Source of the DNA: CAIWAH01 sp964602595
GTDB lineage: Bacteria; Verrucomicrobiota; Verrucomicrobiia; Limisphaerales; UBA9464
Assembly: GCA_964602595.1 (NCBI GenBank)
Contig: CAZRRO010000020.1
Coordinates: forward strand, 67,731-131,730
DNA length: 64,000 nucleotides
Reading direction: 5' to 3'
Shown here: positions 17,556-24,414 of the stretch, piece by piece
How the letters are laid out: every line of letters starts with the position of its first letter
How positions within the stretch are numbered: position 1 is the stretch's first letter
Notes under the pieces: generated by a model
Seen by the model: only the letters and a program-made list of their open reading frames with translations
Databases searched by the model: none
Told to the model about the DNA's origin: nothing
Translations under genes and position numbers: made by a program

Positions 17556-18530
17556 TCAGCGGGACGTTGGCAGTTGTTTGCCTGGGTCGTAGGCGTCCAC
17601 CGGCACTGGGCGTAAATCCCAGATCAGGCCGGTCCACGACATCAGCTTCAGCAGGTAAAAGGTGATGTCGATTTCCCACCAGTAAAAGCCTTGGCGCACG
17701 CAGCCCATGTGGCGGTGGTGGTTGTTGTGCCAGCCTTCGCCCAGCGTGATGAGTGACAGCAGGAAGCTATTGCGGCTGTCGTCACCGGTTTCATAGCGCT
17801 TGTTGCCCCAGACATGGGCCATGGAATTGATGCACGAGGTCCCGTGAAACAGCGCGGTGGTGCTGACGAAGAAGCCCCAGACCAACATCTGCCACCCCGA
17901 CGTGCCGAGGCTGGGCGCGTAGGCTTGCAGCACTTTGCCCAAGGCGAACAGGGCAAGGGCAAATACCAGCGGCACCAGCGCATCAAAACGGTTCAGGAAG
18001 ACGAGTTCCGGGAACTTGGAGAGATCCTTTACCTTGCGGTAGTCGGTCGGAAAATTCTTGGCGCTCGTGATCCAGCCGATGTGCGCCCAGAGGAAGCCGT
18101 GCTGCCGGGGCGAGTGCTTGTCCACTTCCTCGTCGGAATGCTGGTGATGATGCCGGTGGGTGTAAGCCCACCAGAGCGCCCCCCGTTGCACACAAGTTCC
18201 GCCCCACAGCGCCAGCACGAACTGCCAAGCCCGGGAGGTGGAAAAAGTCCGATGGGAGAAGTAGCGATGGTAGAATCCGGTCACCGCAAACATCCGGATG
18301 AAGTAGAGGAAGATCGCGGCCCCCACCGCAAACCAGCTCCACCCGGTTAGCAAGACCCCAAGGCAGCCCACATGGAGAACCACAAACGGGATGCAGCGGA
18401 TCCACTCCACCCGATCCGGTTTGCCCTGGAGGGTTGCCAAGTCGGTGGCGCCGTAATCGGCGTCAAACCATTGCACGAGCGAAATCAGCCACTTACGAAG
18501 ACGGCCGACGGAGGAATCGGTAGCAGACAT
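17556..18530 (-). CDS. Membrane fatty-acid (acyl-CoA type) desaturase
   Basis: 324 residues, integral membrane di-iron desaturase. The three histidine boxes are present: HRYFSH near residue 92, HRHHH near residue 128, and HNNHH near residue 271. Hydrophobic segments flank the boxes, as in delta-9 desaturases, which introduce a double bond into long-chain acyl groups and set membrane fluidity. It heads a likely three-gene operon with the NusG paralogue and the sugar dehydrogenase. Confidence 0.92.
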   Translation of the reverse strand: MSATDSSVGRLRKWLISLVQWFDADYGATDLATLQGKPDRVEWIRCIPFVVLHVGCLGVLLTGWSWFAVGAAIFLYFIRMFAVTGFYHRYFSHRTFSTSRAWQFVLALWGGTCVQRGALWWAYTHRHHHQHSDEEVDKHSPRQHGFLWAHIGWITSAKNFPTDYRKVKDLSKFPELVFLNRFDALVPLVFALALFALGKVLQAYAPSLGTSGWQMLVWGFFVSTTALFHGTSCINSMAHVWGNKRYETGDDSRNSFLLSLITLGEGWHNNHHRHMGCVRQGFYWWEIDITFYLLKLMSWTGLIWDLRPVPVDAYDPGKQLPTSR

Positions 18531-18744
18531 TATTGGAACGAAAGCCGGGAAGATGGCAGCGCACGCACCGAACGCCAGCGTTCGTTTTGGGAGGGCAAAC
18601 CGGTCGGCGCATTATCGCGCTGCGGGGCAGTCCACGGCGAACGAAGGCGGACCGCAACTCATGGCGGCCCTTCCGCCCTGCGTCGCCTCGTCAGCCAGCC
18701 CGCATACTTCGTTGAAATTCGCCCCAGCCAGTGCCCAAAAACAA
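18531..18744. other. Intergenic region, no gene recognised
   Basis: Upstream region of the desaturase operon up to the pseudopilin terminator. Short open frames exist but none has recognisable sequence. A desaturase promoter should lie here, but no clear -35/-10 pair was found. Confidence 0.4.
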
Positions 18745-18770
18745 AAAGGCACTGCCGAAGCAGTGCCTTT
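18745..18770 (-). terminator. Intrinsic terminator of the pseudopilin gene
   Basis: Perfect 11-bp stem AAAGGCACTGC / GCAGTGCCTTT with a CGAA tetraloop, followed on the minus strand by TTTTTGTTTTT. It is located 28 bases past the stop codon. Confidence 0.85.
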
Positions 18771-18798
18771 GGAAGATTGAACTAACCAGTTCAATCGA

Positions 18799-19554
18799 TC
18801 AGAGACCCGGGAACAGGAGTTCCGAATCACCGCTGGCCTGCAGGGCATCACGAACCTGCTCACGGGCGCGGCCGCTGGAGACCTGCTGGACGCTGCCGTC
18901 ACCCAAAAGCAGGTTGCCGGCGGTCTGGTGGATACGATCGGTGTAGCCCCAAGCCAAACGGGTGGCGTTGTTGGCGTCGGTGGCCAAAACCTTGATGGTC
19001 TTGTTGTAGCTGGCCGCCGTCTTGAAATCCAAGTTGTAGGTGCCGTTGGTCAGGTTGCGGTCACCCGAGAGGATACTTTGCGGGGTCTCTTCGTTGGCGG
19101 ACAGACCCACGAAGTAGCTGACAGCCTTGGGTTTGTCACCCGCAGCCAAGCCATTGCCGGCCACCACGAAAGACCAATTGTTGGTCCGCAGGGTCGGGCG
19201 CTCGTCCGAAGGGCAAACCACGATCTTGGGCGTCGAGAGCTCGTTGGAAATCGTTGAGAAAATGAAGGTCGCATTGTTCGTCACGTTGGCCGCGACGTTG
19301 GCCGCGGGCGGGGTGATGCCACCTTGGGTCGGGTCCACCTGCCAAGGATACTTGCCCTCGTTGTCGGTGGCGAAGATACGGAACGCCAGACCGATGTTCT
19401 TGAGGTTATTGACGCAGTTGATGCGCTGCGCCTTGGCCTTCGCTTTGGCGAGGGCCGGGAGGAGCATGCCGGCGAGAATCGCGATGATCGCGATCACCAC
19501 CAGGAGTTCGATCAGCGTGAAGGCGCTGGAACGCAGTTTGCGGAGACGGTTCAT
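18799..19554 (-). CDS. Type II secretion/pseudopilin-like protein with N-methylation leader
   Basis: 251 residues. The prepilin leader is MNRLRKLRSSAFTLIELLVV, with the peptidase cut expected before F12 and E at mature position 5, followed by AIIAILAGMLLPALAKAKAKAQ. The remainder is the soluble H-X9-DG-like domain usual in Verrucomicrobiota and Planctomycetota, ending with DRIHQTAGNLLLGDGSVQQVS. Such proteins are present in many copies per genome; their exact role is unclear. The ATG at 19554 gives the correct short leader. A candidate promoter with a perfect TTGACA lies just upstream and a strong terminator follows. Confidence 0.9.
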   Translation of the reverse strand: MNRLRKLRSSAFTLIELLVVIAIIAILAGMLLPALAKAKAKAQRINCVNNLKNIGLAFRIFATDNEGKYPWQVDPTQGGITPPAANVAANVTNNATFIFSTISNELSTPKIVVCPSDERPTLRTNNWSFVVAGNGLAAGDKPKAVSYFVGLSANEETPQSILSGDRNLTNGTYNLDFKTAASYNKTIKVLATDANNATRLAWGYTDRIHQTAGNLLLGDGSVQQVSSGRAREQVRDALQASGDSELLFPGL

Positions 19555-19591
19555 AGGTATTTTTGTGTGTGACGGAGTTAAGTGGCGCGAC

Positions 19592-19619
19592 ACTAGTGAC
19601 CGCTCACTTTGAGTGTCAA
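19592..19619 (-). promoter_or_regulatory. Candidate sigma70-type promoter for the pseudopilin gene
   Basis: On the minus strand a perfect TTGACA is followed after 16 bases by ACTAGT, a weak -10 match, about 38 bases before the start codon. The two boxes and the spacing are suggestive only. Confidence 0.35.
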
Positions 19620-19868
19620 CGCCTTTCCACTCTCACGCCAAGCACCGGCGATGCCAGCGTGGAATTGGCCCACAAAAGGGGGATTTTTAGGCGATTCGCC
19701 CGATCCCGTCGCGTGAGTTTTGGTCCTGTCGCGTGAAATTCACGCCACCCGGTTCGTTTCCGCAATTCTTCCCCGCAGCGAAGACCAACTGGCTGCCCGC
19801 GTGGAAAAAACGAATCCGTCGGGCGCCTCGGCGAGACGTGCTACATCAGGCCGCCGCGGCAACGGCTT
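19620..19868. other. Intergenic region, nothing else recognised
   Basis: Gap between the pseudopilin promoter and the end of the ccsA gene. No RNA gene, repeat or convincing hairpin was seen. Confidence 0.4.
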
Positions 19869-21884
19869 TCATGCCGCCGCCGGCTTGCCCTTGAGCTTGC
19901 CGGGCTTGGCCGTCGAGCGAGGGATCGAACTACGCCACATGTTCTCGGGCAATAGCCCGAGCCCGACCAAGACTAGCTGGCTGATGATGAAGAGGCCGAG
20001 CCACATGAAGGCGCCGCTGGTGAAGCCGTAGCTGTGCAGGCCGATGCCGAGCATGTTGGTTCCAAACCACGACCAGCTCGTCACGACATTGCCAACGATG
20101 GCGAGGTTCATTAGGCCGCGTTCCCGCACCAAACCACCCCAGCGGGCGTGGAGGATCAGGGCGTTCCACAGCACGATGATGAGTGCGCCGTTTTCCTTCG
20201 GGTCCCAGCCCCAGAAACGGCCCCAGCTCTGGTCGGCCCAAATGCCACCCAGGACGGTGCCGACGAAGCTGAACAGCGTCGCGAAGCAAACGATGCCGTA
20301 AACCATCCGCGCCAACGACTTCGCCACGGCCTCGGTCAACCCCGTGGTAAAGGCGCCGCGCACAATGTAAATGATGGCAAGGAAGCCGGCGACGTAGGTG
20401 GAGGCGTAGCCCAAGGTCACAATCACGACGTGCGTCGCGAGCCAGAAATTGGTGTCGAGCACGGCCACCAGCATCGTGAGCGTGTCCCCTCCGAGGGCGA
20501 GGTTGTGCGCCACGATCAGGGTCACAAAACCGAGCGCGCTGCCCACCACCAGACCGATGGCATTCTTCCAGAAACGCTCAAGCAGCAAGCCGAGTCCGAC
20601 GCTGCCCCAGCCGATGAAGATGGCGGAGGAATACAGGTTCGTGACCGGGGGCCGTCCCTCCAGCCACATGCGGAAGATCAGGCCGACCGTGTGCAGGACA
20701 AACGCCACGGCGATGAGCCAGAACGACGTTTTCCGGGCCCATTCGCTGAAGTTGAACCAGTAATAACAGCCCAGCAGGAACGCGATCAGGTAGATCGGCA
20801 TCGTGTTGTAGAACGGCGCCAGGCGGTTGAAGAACGTCTCCCGGCCCGCCTTGCCCAGGTCCGTCGCCACCGCGGGATTGGCTGCCAAGCTCTGGCGGTA
20901 GGCGGCGAGCGTGGCGTTGAACGTGGCGGCGTCACGGGCGCGGAAGGCCTGGGCCATCTTCACCCACGCCTCCAGCGAGGCAGGCACCGGCGCGGGGTCC
21001 TTGGCGCCGTCCAGCAGCGTGTTGAAGCGCTCCCGCAGCGAATTGAGCATCGCCGAGCCGGCGAGCTCCGGGTTGCTCGACGCCTTCCGCAAATCCTGGA
21101 GCGTGCGAAACAGGTCGCCGGCTTGGTCTCCCCAGACCAGCGAAGCCACGCCAGAACCGATCCGGGACCAGCCTTCGCGGCCGGGTAGGATCTCGGTCGG
21201 CGGCAGGATCAGCGGGGCGTCAAAACTCTCCACCAACTCCCAGTTGAAGATCTGGGTCACCATCTTCTGGCGCACTTCGGGATCGGCTGACTTGGCCCGG
21301 AATTCCTGGGCGAAGGTCCGAAACTGGGCGACATCGGCCAGCAGGTTGGTGGTGTTGCCCGGAATGACGGTGTTCTTCAGGCGCAGATACAGCGTCAGGG
21401 CATTCCGCAGTTTCAACACGGCGCCTTCAAAGGCAGTGCGCTGCGAGGCGTCCTGCTTGCTTTCCAAGATGCGGCGCGACTGCTCCTCCAATTCCTTGAA
21501 GCCGGGCTCGATCTGGTTCCACGAATAATTTTTGCCGTCCTCGCCGCGGGCTTCGTCCTTCTGCGGCAATTTCAGCAGGGAAATCAGGTCCGGGTGATCG
21601 ATGCGGAAGGTGCGCCGCTGGTCGGCGGCGTCCGGGTTCATGGCCACTTCCGCGAACCATTCGTAGGCTGGAATCGTCCGACTTTCGTTCCGATCATACA
21701 CCGAATACCGGTCCCGCATTTGCACCAAGGAATTGCGGGCAGCCGAGTCCAGCGGTTGGTGGCGGCCGTTGAAGACCACCGGCAAGGCGGCGAATTCCTT
21801 CAGGTTGAAGGCCGCGTTCGGGCCGTCGGCCAGGAGGCCGGTGGCGAGGAAACAACCGGCGAGGAATTGGAGCAGCGTTTTCAT
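19869..21884 (-). CDS. ccsA: Cytochrome c biogenesis protein CcsA (System II), extended N-terminus
   Basis: 671 residues. A signal peptide (LLQFLAGCFLATGLLA) and a ~340-residue periplasmic domain precede a C-terminal membrane region of about eight helices. The heme-handling tryptophan-rich motif WGRFWGWDPKENGALI and flanking histidines (HTVGLIF, ATHVVIV, GLHSYGFTSG) identify CcsA/ResC, which with ResB exports heme and attaches it to CxxCH motifs. Plant and cyanobacterial CcsA are about 320 residues, so the N-terminal half is an addition. It is the last gene of a three-gene operon, starting 18 bases after resB. Confidence 0.9.
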   Translation of the reverse strand: MKTLLQFLAGCFLATGLLADGPNAAFNLKEFAALPVVFNGRHQPLDSAARNSLVQMRDRYSVYDRNESRTIPAYEWFAEVAMNPDAADQRRTFRIDHPDLISLLKLPQKDEARGEDGKNYSWNQIEPGFKELEEQSRRILESKQDASQRTAFEGAVLKLRNALTLYLRLKNTVIPGNTTNLLADVAQFRTFAQEFRAKSADPEVRQKMVTQIFNWELVESFDAPLILPPTEILPGREGWSRIGSGVASLVWGDQAGDLFRTLQDLRKASSNPELAGSAMLNSLRERFNTLLDGAKDPAPVPASLEAWVKMAQAFRARDAATFNATLAAYRQSLAANPAVATDLGKAGRETFFNRLAPFYNTMPIYLIAFLLGCYYWFNFSEWARKTSFWLIAVAFVLHTVGLIFRMWLEGRPPVTNLYSSAIFIGWGSVGLGLLLERFWKNAIGLVVGSALGFVTLIVAHNLALGGDTLTMLVAVLDTNFWLATHVVIVTLGYASTYVAGFLAIIYIVRGAFTTGLTEAVAKSLARMVYGIVCFATLFSFVGTVLGGIWADQSWGRFWGWDPKENGALIIVLWNALILHARWGGLVRERGLMNLAIVGNVVTSWSWFGTNMLGIGLHSYGFTSGAFMWLGLFIISQLVLVGLGLLPENMWRSSIPRSTAKPGKLKGKPAAA

Positions 21885-21902
21885 GGGGCGAAGCAGAATG
21901 GG

Positions 21903-23069
21903 TTAGGCGCGCTTCCGGATGAAGCCGACGAGATGGATCATGAACTGCACCGTCAGCCCGAGTCCGACCACGATGGTGCCGAGGTAGGGCGTGAGCCACG
22001 AGGGGTTCTTGACGACCTGAAACACGCTGGTGCCGCGGTTCACGTCGATCTCGTCCCGGCCCATCTGGTGCTGGAAGAAGGTCAGCCCGGCGTAGCGCAG
22101 CGGATTGTTCATGTAGATGTCCACCTCACGCTTCTCGTTCGTGCGGGGATTCTCCAGCAGCACCCGGCTCTGGAAATTGCGGGGGATCTCAGTGCCGCGG
22201 TAAACCTCGTGGGTCGTCTTCAGCAGCCTGAGCGAGAAATGCTCGTAGTAACGCGTGGGCCGCAGCACGCCGCGGTAGGTCTTCCCGCCGACCTCAAATT
22301 CCTGCTCGTTCAGCACGAGGCTGAACAGCCAGGTGCCCAGCGCCTTCCCGGAGGCGTCCACGATTTCCATGACCACCGCGGGCCGGTTCTGCCGGTCCAT
22401 CGCCCGGGTGGCGGCCGCGGGTTCCATGATCAGGCTCGCGCCGGCCCCTTGCGTCGATGGAGCGGGGCGATCCTTGTCCACCATGGGTCCACGCCGGCGA
22501 ATGTCCGCGTTTTCGGCCCATTGCTTCACGCGCAACGTAAAGGGCAGCTTTTCGTGCCGGATTTCCCGGCCGGTCGCGAGCAGCGTGGTCGGGATGGCCA
22601 CGACGTCATCCATGTCCTGGGAGGACGCGTCGGCCAAAATCGCCAGTTCGGTGGCATGGAAGTCTTCCGTGAAGTTCCGCCACTGGCCCTCGACGAAACT
22701 CATGCGGCTTTCCCGCGCGAACATGTCTGTCGCCAACTGTCCGACGAGCAGCAGGATGATGCCGACGTGAGTGAGGAAAATGCCCGCCTTCTTCCGGGTC
22801 CACTGGAAGCGGGTGAAATGGGCCGCCAACAGGTTGACCAGCAGCATCGTCCCCAGCAGGTAACCGCCCGGCAACAGCACCTTGATCCACTTCAGCGACG
22901 GATCGTGCGGGGACCACACGGAATACAGCGACCGGAAATACTTCTCCTGCGCGACGTAGAGACCGTCCTCCGTCTGCGCCAGCGTGCCGAAGAAAACGAC
23001 GAGGATGCCCAACGCCAGCAGCCACACGGTCAGCCGGAGCGACGAAAAGAACTGGAGGACGCGCTTCAC
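21903..23069 (-). CDS. resB: ResB/Ccs1-like cytochrome c biogenesis protein
   Basis: 388 residues with a GTG start. It has N-terminal transmembrane segments (SSLRLTVWLLALGILVVFFG at residues 9-28, then a pair near 70-115), a periplasmic domain, and a final membrane segment (LGTIVVGLGLTVQFMIHLVG). The SSLRLTVWLL start and the overall topology are diagnostic of ResB-family proteins, the partner of CcsA in System II heme ligation. It sits between the lipoprotein and ccsA genes. Confidence 0.88.
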   Translation of the reverse strand: MKRVLQFFSSLRLTVWLLALGILVVFFGTLAQTEDGLYVAQEKYFRSLYSVWSPHDPSLKWIKVLLPGGYLLGTMLLVNLLAAHFTRFQWTRKKAGIFLTHVGIILLLVGQLATDMFARESRMSFVEGQWRNFTEDFHATELAILADASSQDMDDVVAIPTTLLATGREIRHEKLPFTLRVKQWAENADIRRRGPMVDKDRPAPSTQGAGASLIMEPAAATRAMDRQNRPAVVMEIVDASGKALGTWLFSLVLNEQEFEVGGKTYRGVLRPTRYYEHFSLRLLKTTHEVYRGTEIPRNFQSRVLLENPRTNEKREVDIYMNNPLRYAGLTFFQHQMGRDEIDVNRGTSVFQVVKNPSWLTPYLGTIVVGLGLTVQFMIHLVGFIRKRA

Positions 23070-23114
23070 AATGAAGAAATGGACGGCAGGTGGACGACGA
23101 CGGACTCCGCAGAT

Positions 23115-24245
23115 TCAGAACTTCACCGACTTCAGGAACTTCACGAAGTTTTCCCGCTCGGCGCCGACCACGGCGTCCGGCCCGGTCAGCTTGAAGAACC
23201 AGGTGCGGTCGTTCTGGGAAACCACGGCGGCCAACATGCGGGTGCCCTTCAGCTCCCCTTCCCCGGCGAAATCCACAAGCGTGGCCTTCCCAGCGGAAAC
23301 CGGCACCTCCGACGAAATCTTCGGCAAATCCGCCTCGGTCGCGGCTGACAGCCCGAGCTGCTGGGTGCGCCACCGGTTGATGTTGGCGAGCATGCCGCCG
23401 GCCGAACCGCCCAACGCGGAGATCGACAGGTCGGCGACCTGATTGTTGCCGCCGGGCACCTCAAACGTCGCGAGCCGCATCGGGCGCTGGCCGCCGGCCT
23501 TCCAGTGCGCAGGCGGCTCCCATTGCGGGACCGCGGTCGCCGGCGGCGGCGGCACGCCGGCCGTGCTCGTGCTAGTCATGGGCGGAATCGGGTTCGGCGC
23601 GGCAGGCGCAGCCGGGGCGGCCGCCGCCTCGGTCGGGGACGGGATGGTGGTCTGCACCGATTGCAACCAGGCGCGGAACTTGGGCTCGTTCTCCAAGGCG
23701 AGTTGATCCTCGCCGCGCAGCTTGAAAAAGATCGTCGTGCCTTCGAGGTCGAGGATCGCGGCGAGGGTGCGTTCCTTGAACTTGCCCTCGAGGTTGGCGG
23801 CTTCGCTGACGAGGTTCACCAGCTTGCCCGTGGTGGTGCCGATCGGCACACCCTTCACTTCGCCGTCGAGTTTTGCCTCGGTGATTGGCGCCAGCTTCAG
23901 CTCATTGCGCCAGCGGTTGACGTTGTCCAGCAGGCTGCCGGATTGGCCGCCCAACGGCACAACGGAGATGTCCACGCTGCGCCCGTCCGCCGCCTTGACC
24001 TCGTAGCTGGCGATCCGCATGCCCGAGCTGGCCTTGGCATTCCAGCCATCCGGCACCACCCAGGGCAACTTCGCCGCTGCGGTCGCCCCGCCGCCATGGG
24101 GATCAGCGCCGCCACCGCCGTGCGCCGCCGCCACCGGCGGGGTGGGGGAATCCTTGGGCGCCTGATAGACCTGGATCTCCTCACGCTTGCAGCCTAGCGA
24201 CGCAAACACGAGGGCGGAGAGCAAAGGGATGGTCCGACGAAACAT
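23115..24245 (-). CDS. Putative lipoprotein with two tandem homologous domains, first gene of the ccs operon
   Basis: 376 residues. A signal sequence ends near C19 (VFASLGC), suggesting a lipoprotein, though the -3 residue is not ideal. Two repeats of about 140 residues follow, at roughly 45-190 and 240-376, separated by a proline/alanine-rich linker. They share the patterns GWNAKASSGMRIASYEV versus HWKAGGQRPMRLATFEV, and LLDNVNRWRNEL versus MLANINRWRTQQ, and both end with a FFKL strand. I do not recognise a named family. Its place 45 bases ahead of resB suggests a role in cytochrome c maturation or respiration. Confidence 0.7.
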   Translation of the reverse strand: MFRRTIPLLSALVFASLGCKREEIQVYQAPKDSPTPPVAAAHGGGGADPHGGGATAAAKLPWVVPDGWNAKASSGMRIASYEVKAADGRSVDISVVPLGGQSGSLLDNVNRWRNELKLAPITEAKLDGEVKGVPIGTTTGKLVNLVSEAANLEGKFKERTLAAILDLEGTTIFFKLRGEDQLALENEPKFRAWLQSVQTTIPSPTEAAAAPAAPAAPNPIPPMTSTSTAGVPPPPATAVPQWEPPAHWKAGGQRPMRLATFEVPGGNNQVADLSISALGGSAGGMLANINRWRTQQLGLSAATEADLPKISSEVPVSAGKATLVDFAGEGELKGTRMLAAVVSQNDRTWFFKLTGPDAVVGAERENFVKFLKSVKF

Positions 24246-24414
24246 CGCCCCTTAGTAGACTTTGGGCCGGTGGCCGGCAAGCAACCCTTCCCGAATGCAT
24301 CGCAACAGCAAAACTGCTGACCTGCCCCACCGACGGGGATTGGCGGCCTGTCTGGCCGTTGCGCCCTGTCTCCGCGCTTGGCGACCGCCGGGGCATCCTG
24401 TTCGATGGGCCGGC

